Shown: positions 32,920 to 40,168, numbered from the stretch's first letter. The stretch is DNA of 57,660 nt from JBKQVT01 sp052139835 (GCA_052139835.1 JBKQVT010000233.1:1-57660), one strand, 5' to 3'. The notes: a model not told the origin generated them from the letters alone. Made by a program: numbers and translations.

Positions 32920-34689
32920 ATGGGCACCGTTTTCAAGAAGACCGCAACCAAACCGCTGCCGGCCGGGGCGAAGATCATCGTCCGCAAGGGGCAACGGCTT
33001 GCCGAGTGGATCGACGCCAAGGGAAAACGCCGGACGGCACCCGTCACCGTTGGCAAGGATGGAACCGACCGGCTGGTCGTTACCGCCCGGACCTATACCG
33101 CCAAGTATCGGGACGGCGGGCGGATCGTGCGGGAAGTGGCCACCGGCTGCCGGGACGAATCGGCCGCCCGGTCGATACTGACCGACTTGGAGAAGCGGGC
33201 CGAGAAGGTGAAGGGCGGGATTCTGACGACGGCCGAAGGCAAGATGATCGACCACCAGGAAACGCCGCTGACCGACCACTTGAACGGCTACCTTGTCCAC
33301 CTGGAGGCGAAGGGCGATTCCGACGTTCACCTTGCCGATACTCGACGGCTGGGGAACAAGATCATCGGGGATTGTGGCTTCGGCCGGCTGGCCGATATTT
33401 GCCGCGAAGCCGTGGAAACCTGGCTTGTGCAACGCGCCGCCGAAGGGATGGCCGCCCGGACCCGCAATTCTTACTTGCAAGCGATTCGGGGGCTGTGCAA
33501 CTGGTGTGTGGAAACTGGCCGGCTGGCCGTCAATCCGCTGTCGAGAATCGACAAGGCCGACGAAAACGCCGACCGTCGCCGGCAACGTCGGGCGCTTGCC
33601 GAAGGTGAACTTCGCCGCTTGCTCGACGTGGCACGTCGCCGGCCGCTTGCCGAGTATGGCCGGCTGACCGTCCGCAAGCCGAAGGACCAGGCGAAGCGAA
33701 GGCGGGATACCTGGACGATGTTGCCGCTTGCCGCCGAAGACCTGGACGCCGCAACGGATCGGGCGCGGGTACGGCTCGCCAAGAACCCGGAACTGGTCGC
33801 CGCGATGGAAGTCTTGGGACGGGAACGGGCCTTGATCTACAAGACGCTGGTACTGACCGGGCTTCGCAAGGGCGAACTGGCTTCCATTACCGTGGGGCAA
33901 CTGGCGCTCGACGCCGACCCGCCTTCCCTGGTGCTCGACGCTGCCGACGAAAAGAACCGGGAGGGCTCGACGGTGCCCCTCCGGGCTGACCTTGCCGCCG
34001 ACCTTCGCCAATGGCTCGCCGACAAGGCGAAGGCCGCGCAGGGCGAAGCCGGGGGCCTAGCTGGGCACGTTCTACGGGTGCCGGCTACCGGAGCGGTGCT
34101 GCCGCCCGATTCTCCCGTCTTCACCGTGCCGGCCGCCCTGGTGCGAATCCTTGACCGTGACTTGCTGCTTGCGGGGATTCCGAAGCGGGACGAGCGGGGC
34201 CGGACGGTAGACGTTCATGCAATGCGGCACACCTTCGGCACCCTCTTGAGCAAGGGCGGGGTATCGCCCCGGACGGCGCAAGCCGCGATGCGTCATTCCA
34301 AGATCGACTTGACCATGAACGTCTACACCGATCCGAAGCTCTTGGACGTGGCCGGGGCGATGGAAGCCTTGCCGGCGCTGCCTCTTGTGGGAGGGGAAGA
34401 AAGCGAAGCCGTCGCCGTAAGGGCAACGGGGACCGACGATTCCGCCGCTTGCCAGTTTGCACCAAAGTTTGCACCAGCTACCGGCAAACCGGGCATATTG
34501 CAGTCAATCCTAGACAAGATTGCAAGCAAAAGCGGGAAAATCGGGGACGCCGCGGCCGTCGCCGTAAATGCTTACCCGGTCAAAAGAAAAGACCCGCTGA
34601 CAAGTGCTGTCAACGGGCCTTTCGAGCGAGGACGACGGGAATCGAACCCGCAACCTTCGGATCGACAGTCCGACGCTCTAACCAATTGA
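32920..34689 (+). CDS. int: Tyrosine recombinase (integrase)
   Basis: 589 aa; GAAAGGCGAATC precedes the ATG. An N-terminal arm-binding region (about 1-110) and a SAM-like core-binding domain (115-205, LTDHLNGYLVHLEAKG...ARTRNSYLQAIRGLCNWC) lead to the catalytic domain. Catalytic residues are visible: Arg316 (TGLRKGEL), Lys345, His433-x2-Arg436 (HAMRHTFGT), His459 (MRHSKIDL) and the nucleophile Tyr469 (NVYTD). It inserts the element into tRNA-Asp. The last 45 or so codons run antisense through a terminator and into the tRNA gene itself, ending inside attR, so this tail is dictated by the target and is probably dispensable. Confidence 0.9.
   Translation: MGTVFKKTATKPLPAGAKIIVRKGQRLAEWIDAKGKRRTAPVTVGKDGTDRLVVTARTYTAKYRDGGRIVREVATGCRDESAARSILTDLEKRAEKVKGGILTTAEGKMIDHQETPLTDHLNGYLVHLEAKGDSDVHLADTRRLGNKIIGDCGFGRLADICREAVETWLVQRAAEGMAARTRNSYLQAIRGLCNWCVETGRLAVNPLSRIDKADENADRRRQRRALAEGELRRLLDVARRRPLAEYGRLTVRKPKDQAKRRRDTWTMLPLAAEDLDAATDRARVRLAKNPELVAAMEVLGRERALIYKTLVLTGLRKGELASITVGQLALDADPPSLVLDAADEKNREGSTVPLRADLAADLRQWLADKAKAAQGEAGGLAGHVLRVPATGAVLPPDSPVFTVPAALVRILDRDLLLAGIPKRDERGRTVDVHAMRHTFGTLLSKGGVSPRTAQAAMRHSKIDLTMNVYTDPKLLDVAGAMEALPALPLVGGEESEAVAVRATGTDDSAACQFAPKFAPATGKPGILQSILDKIASKSGKIGDAAAVAVNAYPVKRKDPLTSAVNGPFERGRRESNPQPSDRQSDALTN
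34455..34478 (+). repeat. Candidate integrase arm site, right end
   Basis: GTTTGCACCA repeated with a 12-base period (34455-34464, 34467-34476), matching the left-end site in sequence and orientation. It lies 147 bases inside attR, within the integrase coding sequence. Confidence 0.55.
34578..34617 (-). terminator. Intrinsic terminator downstream of tRNA-Asp
   Basis: On the minus strand the stem CCCG-x-TGACA / TGTCA-x-CGGG (34593-34617, 5-base loop) is followed by TCTTTTCTTTT. It lies inside the element, 10 bases beyond the tRNA's 3' end, so the element supplies the tRNA's present terminator. Confidence 0.7.
34623..34670. repeat. attR: 48-bp repeat within tRNA-Asp
   Basis: Identical to 25775-25822. 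It covers the tRNA 3' end, T arm, variable loop and half of the anticodon arm, plus four bases beyond the gene. Confidence 0.92.
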
Positions 34690-34700
34690 GCTACGTCCCC
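34627..34700 (-). tRNA. tRNA-Asp (GTC)
   Basis: 74 nt without encoded CCA. Acceptor arms GGGGACG / CGTCCTC pair (one G-U), with discriminator G. The D arm is GCTCAATTGGTTAGAGC; the anticodon arm TCGGA-CTGTCGA-TCCGA has the GTC anticodon; the T arm is GCGGGTTCGAATCCCGT. Integration left this copy intact, because the element carries the matching 3' end. Confidence 0.95.
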
Positions 34701-34717
34701 GAGAGCACAAGAAGCCA

Positions 34718-34745
34718 ATTATAGCCCCTTTTTTCCCACCAACAA
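34718..34745 (-). promoter_or_regulatory. Promoter of tRNA-Asp
   Basis: On the minus strand TTGTTG (34745-34740), a 16-base spacer and TATAAT (34723-34718) lie 18 bases before the tRNA 5' end. Confidence 0.6.
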
Positions 34746-34910
34746 GAGGCCCTCGGCGACGCGACGCGTCACTATACCACCCAAAGGATGTGCTACTTCT
34801 CTGTGTAATACCGTCGGCTACAGGCAAAGCACCCGGCAGGCGGCGCTTTTGTGACCTAGACTTGATTGCAGTATGGTTGCTTGCGACCGAGGGCAGGGCG
34901 GAGTCCGCCG

Positions 34911-35045
34911 GTGGAACGCTACTACAACGACGTGATGCGATTGGCCGACCTTTTGAGCCCCCAGCAGTGGATGCTGGTCCTGGGCGTCGTGATCGTCGTC
35001 GGCGTCTTCTGCCTGCGTGGATTCGGCTCGCGGTCGAAGTACTGA
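34911..35045 (+). CDS. Small single-pass membrane protein, 44 aa
   Basis: GTG start with GGAG about 9 bases upstream. The product starts MERYYNDVMRLADLLS (GTG read as Met), then has one hydrophobic helix (WMLVLGVVIVVGVFCL) and a basic end RGFGSRSKY, giving an N-out/C-in or tail-anchored layout. It is 148 bp upstream of the diguanylate cyclase gene on the same strand. Function unknown; the composition is convincing for a real micro-protein. Confidence 0.5.
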   Translation: MERYYNDVMRLADLLSPQQWMLVLGVVIVVGVFCLRGFGSRSKY

Positions 35046-35165
35046 CGAGGGAGTTAGGAGCTAGGAGTTAGGAGTTGGAAGGTAGGAGGGAAGGGTTTTG
35101 GGGGTTGGAAGAACTCGACGGCTACCACTCCGCGATTCTAACTTCTAACTCCTGACTTCTGACCG
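35046..35165. repeat. TTAGGAGTTAGGAG simple inverted repeat
   Basis: GAGTTAGGAGCTAGGAGTTA units (35051-35080) face TCTAACTTCTAACTCCTGAC (35137-35157). This kind of degenerate GTTAGGA stretch is also seen near 25700 and 695. Confidence 0.5.
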
Positions 35166-35193
35166 CCTGCATCGCTAGAAGGAGCCAGGTGTT

Positions 35194-36102
35194 ATGGACT
35201 TATGGACATTCCAGATTCCGATCCCGGTGGCCTTGGCCATCGTGGCCACGATCGGCTACATCTTCGGCCGGCGTTCGAAGGCCCCCAGCGATGATTCGGC
35301 CTTCCGCTCGCGGCGGGAATTGCGTCGCGCGCAACTGGTGGCCGCCGAGCTGGAAAAGATCGCCTGGGACCTGCGGAAGAACCTGGCCAAGCACCATTCC
35401 AGCGTGAGCAAGTTCCGCGATCGGGTGGGCAAGCTCAACGACGAGCGCCAGGAAGCCAGTTGGAAGGAGCTCTGCCGCGAGGCGGAGGAGATCCTCAAGC
35501 CCACCCTCCACCTGGCCACCCAGATCGCCAACGCCTACGACGAGATCCGCCAGCAGAGCGCCAACCTGATGACGTTCACGGAAGTGCGGACCGATCCCTT
35601 GACCGGCATCAACAACCGCCGCGGCATGGCCGACGCGGTGGCCAATCAGTTTGCCATGATGCACCGCTACGGGACGACGTTCTCGCTGGCGATGCTGGAC
35701 GTAGATCACTTCAAGCACGTCAACGACGAGAAGGGGCATCTCTACGGCGACCAGATGCTGCAGGAGTTGGCCCGGCTGTTCGACGAATTCGCCCGCGAGA
35801 CCGACTCGGTCGCCCGCTACGGCGGCGAGGAATTCGTGGTGGTGATGCCGCAGACCGACCTGGCGGGGGGCGCCCTGTTTGCCGAACGCCTGCGGCAGAA
35901 GGTGGCCAGCCAGTTGTCGGTCACCATCAGCGGCGGCGTGGCCCAGGCGGCCGAGGGCGACACGCAGGACACCCTGCTGGCCCGCGCCGACAGCGCCTTG
36001 TACCAGGCGAAATCGGCGGGCCGGAACCAGGTTTTCTACCACGACGGGCGGCTGGCCACGATGGTGGCCCCGGAAATGGCGGCCGTGGAAGCGGCGACGT
36101 AG
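35194..36102 (+). CDS. Diguanylate cyclase (GGDEF domain)
   Basis: 302 aa; GAAGGAG precedes the start. One N-terminal membrane helix (PIPVALAIVATIGYIFG) is followed by a coiled-coil region (about 40-130) and a GGDEF domain beginning DPLTGINNRRGM. The active-site loop is RYGGEEF, so synthesis of c-di-GMP is expected. The Mg-binding Asp is in LDVDHFKHVND. No RxxD inhibitory site is obvious upstream of GGEEF. The coiled coil probably transmits dimerisation signals from the membrane end. Confidence 0.88.
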   Translation: MDLWTFQIPIPVALAIVATIGYIFGRRSKAPSDDSAFRSRRELRRAQLVAAELEKIAWDLRKNLAKHHSSVSKFRDRVGKLNDERQEASWKELCREAEEILKPTLHLATQIANAYDEIRQQSANLMTFTEVRTDPLTGINNRRGMADAVANQFAMMHRYGTTFSLAMLDVDHFKHVNDEKGHLYGDQMLQELARLFDEFARETDSVARYGGEEFVVVMPQTDLAGGALFAERLRQKVASQLSVTISGGVAQAAEGDTQDTLLARADSALYQAKSAGRNQVFYHDGRLATMVAPEMAAVEAAT

Positions 36103-36126
36103 AGGACCTGCCGTGGGTGGCATGCA

Positions 36127-36197
36127 GTGTGCCACTGGCTTTGCCAGTGCCTGTCTGTGAGCGGCCCACACGAGCACTGGCAAAGCCAGTGGCACAC
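36127..36197. repeat. Perfect 24-bp inverted repeat (CTGGCTTTGCCAG type)
   Basis: Arms 36127-36150 and 36174-36197 are perfect reverse complements, each containing the inner palindrome CACTGGCTTTGCCAGTG. The element lies between the diguanylate cyclase and the ars promoter and would form a very stable hairpin. Confidence 0.8.
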
Positions 36198-36252
36198 GCG
36201 AGCACCCGCCCCGCCGCCGGGAAAATCTTTCTCTCCCCGGGCAAATGCGCTC

Positions 36253-36296
36253 TTGACCGCCCGGCCGAGAACCGATATATTCATATAAGCGAATAT
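36253..36296 (+). promoter_or_regulatory. arsR promoter and ArsR-type operator (site 1)
   Basis: TTGACC (36253-36258), a 17-base spacer and TATATT (36276-36281) form the promoter. The palindrome ATATTC-N8-GAATAT (36277-36296) covers the -10 box and reaches the start codon. The 18-base core ATTCATATAAGCGAATAT recurs in two other promoters here, pointing to autoregulation by ArsR. Confidence 0.75.
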
Positions 36297-36651
36297 GAAG
36301 ACCAAGCTGGAACAACCCAACACGAAGCGGATCTTCCGGGCGCTGTCCGACCGGACGCGGCTGCGGATCCTGAACCTGCTCCAGGGCGGGGAACTGTGCG
36401 TCTGCCACCTGGTGGACGTCCTGGACGTGCCGCAGCCCACGGCCTCGCGGCACCTGGCGTATCTCCGCAGGGCCGCCCTGGTGGTGGCCCGGAAGGAGGG
36501 CCTCTGGATGCACTACCGCCTGGCCCCGGCCCGCAGCAAGTCGCAGGAAATGCTGCTGGCGTGCCTGGCACAGTGCTTTGAGGAGGAGGGCGTGTTCGCC
36601 AAGGACCGGGAGCGACTGCGGAGCAGCGTTCGTTCCAGTTGCCGCGGCTAA
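36295..36651 (+). CDS. arsR: ArsR-family arsenite-responsive repressor
   Basis: 118 aa. The winged HTH spans about residues 10-90 (RIFRALSDRTRLRILNLLQ, then PQPTASRHLAYLRRAALVVARKEG). ELCVCHLVDVL carries the Cys-x-Cys arsenite-binding pair of classical ArsR proteins in the recognition helix region, and further Cys lie near the C-terminus (LACLAQCFEE, SSCRG). It should repress its own operon until As(III) binds. The start codon lies within the operator, so almost no leader is made. It heads the arsenic cluster. Confidence 0.9.
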   Translation: MKTKLEQPNTKRIFRALSDRTRLRILNLLQGGELCVCHLVDVLDVPQPTASRHLAYLRRAALVVARKEGLWMHYRLAPARSKSQEMLLACLAQCFEEEGVFAKDRERLRSSVRSSCRG

Positions 36652-36657
36652 ATTTTT

Positions 36658-36687
36658 TTGACTATAAGATTCGCCTAAGCAGATATA
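36658..36687 (+). promoter_or_regulatory. Promoter and operator upstream of arsM (site 2)
   Basis: TTGACT (36658-36663) and GATATA (36682-36687) at 18-base spacing. ATTCGCCTAAGCAGATAT (36669-36686) fills the space between them and matches site 1 at 13 of 18 bases. Confidence 0.65.
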
Positions 36688-36749
36688 GCCTGAGCAGAAC
36701 CAATCGTCCGCCGCGGACGCGGCGGCCCGTGACAAGAAGGAGCAACGCG

Positions 36750-37640
36750 ATGTCGGGGACGATCAAGCAAGCGGTGCAAGCGAAGTACGCCGCGGTCGCG
36801 GAGAGCGGCCTATCGACCGGCCAGGCGGGGGTGCGGGCCGTGGCCGAGGCCTTCGGCTACACGCCCGAGCAACTGGCCTCCATCCCCGCCGAGGCGAACA
36901 TGGCCCTCTCCTGCGGCAATCCCACGGCCTTTGCCAGCCTCAAGCCTGGCGAAACCGTCGTCGACCTCGGCTGCGGCGGGGGATTGGACGTGTTTCTGGC
37001 GGCCAAACGAGTGGGACCGACCGGCCGCGCCATCGGCATCGACATGACTCCCCAGATGCTCGACCTGGCGCGGCGCAATGCCGCCAAGGCCGACGGCGGC
37101 AAACCGCTCCGCAACGTCGAATTCCACCAGGCCACCATCGACAAGCTGCCCCTGGCCGACCGCTCGGTCGATTGCGTGATCAGCAACTGCGTCATCAACC
37201 TGGCCCCCGACAAGCGGGCGGTCTTTGCGGAGATCGCCCGCGTGCTCAGGCCGGGGGGCCGGCTGGCCGTCAGCGACATCGCCCTGAAGAAGCCCCTGCC
37301 GCCCGAGGTCGGAAACGACCTGGCGGCCTACGTGGGCTGCATCGCCGGGGCGATCCTCATCGACGAGTATCGCCGCGGGTTGAGCGACGCCGGGTTCGCC
37401 CAGGTAGACGTGATCGACACGGGAAGCGACCTGAACGCCTACGCCAAGGTGGAGAATCAGTCGGGCTGCTGCTCCCCGGCCATGGCATCGGCGTTGCCGC
37501 TGGCTCCGACCGGCGGTTGCTGCGCGCCGGCTCCCTCCGGCGGCGCCGATCTCCACCTGCGGCTGGCGGACCTGTTGCGGCGCTACGACGTGAACGACTT
37601 TGCCGCCAGTGTCCGCGTCTTTGCCGTAAAGCCGGCTTGA
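36750..37640 (+). CDS. arsM: Arsenite S-adenosylmethionine methyltransferase
   Basis: 296 aa; GAAGGAG precedes this ATG, so the longer frame from 36639 is rejected. The SAM-binding motif is VVDLGCGGGLDVFLAA. The three cysteines used to bind As(III) in characterised ArsM enzymes are all placed as expected: Cys55 (LSCGNP), Cys147 (SNCVINL) and Cys197 (VGCIAGA). It converts arsenite to methylated arsenicals. C-terminal CCSP and CCAP pairs (about residues 240-260) are an extra cysteine feature seen in some ArsM proteins. It has its own ArsR-type operator upstream. Confidence 0.9.
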   Translation: MSGTIKQAVQAKYAAVAESGLSTGQAGVRAVAEAFGYTPEQLASIPAEANMALSCGNPTAFASLKPGETVVDLGCGGGLDVFLAAKRVGPTGRAIGIDMTPQMLDLARRNAAKADGGKPLRNVEFHQATIDKLPLADRSVDCVISNCVINLAPDKRAVFAEIARVLRPGGRLAVSDIALKKPLPPEVGNDLAAYVGCIAGAILIDEYRRGLSDAGFAQVDVIDTGSDLNAYAKVENQSGCCSPAMASALPLAPTGGCCAPAPSGGADLHLRLADLLRRYDVNDFAASVRVFAVKPA

Positions 37641-37658
37641 CCGCCGTGGGATCGTGAC

Positions 37659-38567
37659 ATGAACACGCCGAAGAAGATGAAAATCTTGTTCCTCTGCACC
37701 GGCAATTCCTGCCGCAGCCAGATGGCCGAGGGCTGGGCCCACCACCTCAAGGACGACCAGATCGAGCCCTATTCGGCGGGGATCGAAACGCACGGATTGA
37801 ACCGCGATGCCGTCCGCGTCATGGCCGAGGCGGGCGTGGACATATCCGGCCAGCAGTCCAAGCACGTCGGCGAGCTGCGGGGAGTGGATTTCGATTATGT
37901 GGTGACGGTTTGCGACAATGCGCGGGAGTCTTGCCCGCTGTTTCCCGGCAAGGCCAAGGTGGTCCACGTGGGGTTCGACGATCCGCCGCTGCTGGCGGCC
38001 GACGCCCGCACGGAAGAGGAGCGCCTGGCGCCGTATCGTCGCGTGCGGGACGAGATCAAGCTGTTCGTGCTGGGGCTGCCCGAGTCGCTGGCATCAATGG
38101 ATCGCATCCAGACTGCGCTGGCCCGATTCGCCGAAGGATTCAACTGCGCGCAGGCGATATTCTCCGTCTATGCCGAGCACCTCGGGCTGGACCGCGACAC
38201 GGCGCTGAGAATCGCCGCCGCCTTCGGCGGCGGCATGGGGCGCATGGCCTCCATCTGCGGCGCCGTCACCGGGGCCTTCCTGGTCTTGGGACTACAGCAC
38301 GGCGCCGCCACGCCGGATCGGGAGGCGAGGGAAGCAATCTACAGCCGCATCCGAGGGTTCGCCGACCGTTTCCGGGTCCGCGACGGCTCGCTGTCCTGCC
38401 GCGAGTTGTTGGGTTTCGACATCAGTGATCCCGACGGATTAAGGCAGGCGAGGGAATCGGGCCTTCTGGCCAGCGTCTGCCCGAAGCTCATTCAGGACGC
38501 CTGCGAGATCCTCGAAGAAATGGATCGATCCGCTGCCAGCGAGAAACCAAACAAGGCCAAGCAGTAG
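37659..38567 (+). CDS. arsC: ArsC-type arsenate reductase fused to GCAxxG redox-like domain
   Basis: 302 aa. Domain 1 (about 1-140) is a thioredoxin-coupled, low-molecular-weight-phosphatase-like arsenate reductase: P-loop CTGNSCRS with Cys13 and Arg19, and the resolving pair Cys85/Cys92 in VTVCDNARESCPLFP. Domain 2 (about 150-290) matches the C_GCAxxG_C_C family: GFNCAQAIFSVYAEHLG, AAFGGGMGRMASICGAVTGA (Cys200), LSCRELLGFD and VCPKLIQDACEIL. The second domain may pass electrons or bind a metal. The gene follows arsM by 18 bp and precedes the pump by 7 bp, so it is operonic. There is no stop or frameshift between the domains. Confidence 0.85.
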   Translation: MNTPKKMKILFLCTGNSCRSQMAEGWAHHLKDDQIEPYSAGIETHGLNRDAVRVMAEAGVDISGQQSKHVGELRGVDFDYVVTVCDNARESCPLFPGKAKVVHVGFDDPPLLAADARTEEERLAPYRRVRDEIKLFVLGLPESLASMDRIQTALARFAEGFNCAQAIFSVYAEHLGLDRDTALRIAAAFGGGMGRMASICGAVTGAFLVLGLQHGAATPDREAREAIYSRIRGFADRFRVRDGSLSCRELLGFDISDPDGLRQARESGLLASVCPKLIQDACEILEEMDRSAASEKPNKAKQ

Positions 38568-38574
38568 CACGCCT

Positions 38575-39666
38575 ATGAACAAGACCGCTGCCTCCCCAAA
38601 ACGGCTCTCCTTTCTCGATCGCTATCTGACCGCTTGGATCTTCCTGGCGATGGCGGCGGGCGTGGGGCTGGGGCATTTCTTCCCCGGCGTCGAGACGCTG
38701 ATCGATCGCTTCCAGGTCGGCACCACCAGCATCCCCATCGCGCTGGGCCTGATCCTCATGATGTACCCGCCGCTGGCCAAAGTGAGGTACGAGGAACTGG
38801 GCGACGTGTTTACCAACTGGAAGGTGCTGGGGCTGTCGCTGGTGCAGAACTGGTTGATCGGGCCCGCGCTGATGTTCGCCCTGGCGGTCATTTTTCTCCG
38901 CGGGCACCCCGAGTATATGACCGGCCTGATCCTCATCGGCCTGGCCCGCTGCATCGCCATGGTGATCGTCTGGAACGACCTGGCCCAGGGCGACTCGGAG
39001 TACGCCGCCGGCCTGGTGGCGTTGAACAGCCTCTTCCAGGTTTTTTTCTACAGCATCTACGCCTGGCTCTTCATCACCTGGCTGCCGCCGCTGTTGGGGC
39101 TGGAAGGCAAGGTCGTCCGCGTGGGCATGGGCCAGGTCGCCCAGAGCGTCTTCATCTATCTGGGCATTCCCTTCCTGGCCGGCCTGCTCACCCGCGCGGT
39201 GCTGCTGCGGGTCAAGGGGCGGGTGTGGTACGAGAAATCTTTCATCCCCAAGATCAGCCCGCTCACGCTGGTGGCCCTGCTGTTTACGATCGTGGTGATG
39301 TTTGCCCTGAAGGGCGACCAGATCGTCCGCATCCCCTTCGACGTGGCGCTGATCGCGCTGCCGCTCTTGATCTACTTCGTGGTCATGTTCCTGGTGAGTT
39401 TTTTCATGGGGCGGCTGGCGGGGGCCAACTATGCCCAGACGGCCACCTTGGCGTTTACCGCGGCCAGCAACAATTTCGAGTTGGCCATCGCGGTGGCGGT
39501 GGCGGTGTTCACGATCCATCACGGCGCGGCCTTCGCGGCGGTGATCGGCCCGCTGGTCGAGGTGCCGGTGATGATTGGCCTGGTCAACGTGTCACTCTAT
39601 TTTAGGAAGCGTTACTTCACCAACGTGCGTTCCGTGACAAGTGTTCGGGAGACGGAATCGGTTTGA
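38575..39666 (+). CDS. acr3: ACR3-family arsenite efflux permease
   Basis: 363 aa, with ten hydrophobic segments. ACR3 hallmarks are LSFLDRYLTAWIFLAMAAGV at the N-terminus, and LIGLARCIAMVIVWNDLAQG with the Cys essential in characterised ACR3 proteins. FTAASNNFELAIAVAV and IGPLVEVPVMIGLVNVSL match the C-terminal region. It extrudes As(OH)3 driven by the proton motive force, using the arsenite made by the two ArsC proteins. The start lies 7 bp after the arsC fusion gene. Confidence 0.93.
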   Translation: MNKTAASPKRLSFLDRYLTAWIFLAMAAGVGLGHFFPGVETLIDRFQVGTTSIPIALGLILMMYPPLAKVRYEELGDVFTNWKVLGLSLVQNWLIGPALMFALAVIFLRGHPEYMTGLILIGLARCIAMVIVWNDLAQGDSEYAAGLVALNSLFQVFFYSIYAWLFITWLPPLLGLEGKVVRVGMGQVAQSVFIYLGIPFLAGLLTRAVLLRVKGRVWYEKSFIPKISPLTLVALLFTIVVMFALKGDQIVRIPFDVALIALPLLIYFVVMFLVSFFMGRLAGANYAQTATLAFTAASNNFELAIAVAVAVFTIHHGAAFAAVIGPLVEVPVMIGLVNVSLYFRKRYFTNVRSVTSVRETESV

Positions 39667-39715
39667 CGGTAGTGCAACCCCGTTGGAATGGTTCCCGCCT
39701 TCGGGGGCGACGGAA

Positions 39716-40168
39716 ATGGATCAGCGAAGAAATGTCTTGATCCTCTGCACGCGGAACTCGGCGCGAAGTCAGATGGCCGAGGCCCTCCTGCGGAACCATG
39801 CCGGCGACCGATTCAACGTGTTTAGCGCCGGTTTGGATCCCGACCGCATCCATCCGATGGTCGAGCCCGTTATGAAGGAGATTGGACTCGACGTGTCCGG
39901 GCAGCGATCCAAAGACGTGAAAGAGTATCTCGGCCGGCTGACGGCTCATTACCTTATTGTCGTTTGCGCGAGCGCGGAGAGGAATTGCCCGAAGATTTTT
40001 CCCGGGCCGGGCGAGCGGCTCTACTGGCCGTTCGACGATCCGGCGGCCGCGGAGGGAACCGAGGAGCAGCGTCTGGAGGCGTTCCGGCGGGTACGTGACC
40101 AGATCGACGCTCGGCTGCGCCAGTGGCTGGGCGATCTGCGCCAGGGTGAGGAGACTCGGCAAGAATAA
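39716..40168 (+). CDS. arsC: Second arsenate reductase, ArsC LMW-phosphatase type
   Basis: 150 aa from MDQRRNVLIL; the frame is open upstream, but this ATG follows GGGGGCGACGG and is closest to conserved sequence. P-loop CTRNSARS with Cys11 and Arg17, and a second pair VVCASAERNCPKIFP (the Cys relay). FDDPAAAEGTEEQRLEAFRRVRDQI is typical of the family. It reduces arsenate using thioredoxin. It is a stand-alone relative of domain 1 of the fusion gene, diverged in the P-loop (RNSAR instead of GNSCR), so it is not a recent duplicate. It closes the classical ars operon. Confidence 0.85.
   Translation: MDQRRNVLILCTRNSARSQMAEALLRNHAGDRFNVFSAGLDPDRIHPMVEPVMKEIGLDVSGQRSKDVKEYLGRLTAHYLIVVCASAERNCPKIFPGPGERLYWPFDDPAAAEGTEEQRLEAFRRVRDQIDARLRQWLGDLRQGEETRQE

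Larger units (their letters stand above)
25775..34670. mobile_element. Integrative element of about 8.85 kb in tRNA-Asp
   Basis: The element is bounded by perfect 48-bp direct repeats. The right copy is the 3' part of an intact tRNA-Asp gene, the left copy an orphan fragment. All recognised genes read left to right: unknown small proteins, AlpA-type regulator, DUF669, PrimPol, DnaB/RecA-like ATPase, HTH proteins, and a tyrosine integrase next to the intact tRNA. The replication genes overlap or abut, suggesting one operon from 28411 to about 32886. No capsid, portal, terminase, relaxase or toxin gene was recognised. This fits a phage satellite, a cryptic phage remnant, or an integrative plasmid-like element. 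Confidence 0.88.

Noticed and set aside
34790..35071. 93-codon frame upstream of the diguanylate cyclase
   Set aside because: It is Arg-rich, lacks a ribosome-binding site and overlaps, in another frame, the more convincing 44-aa membrane protein.
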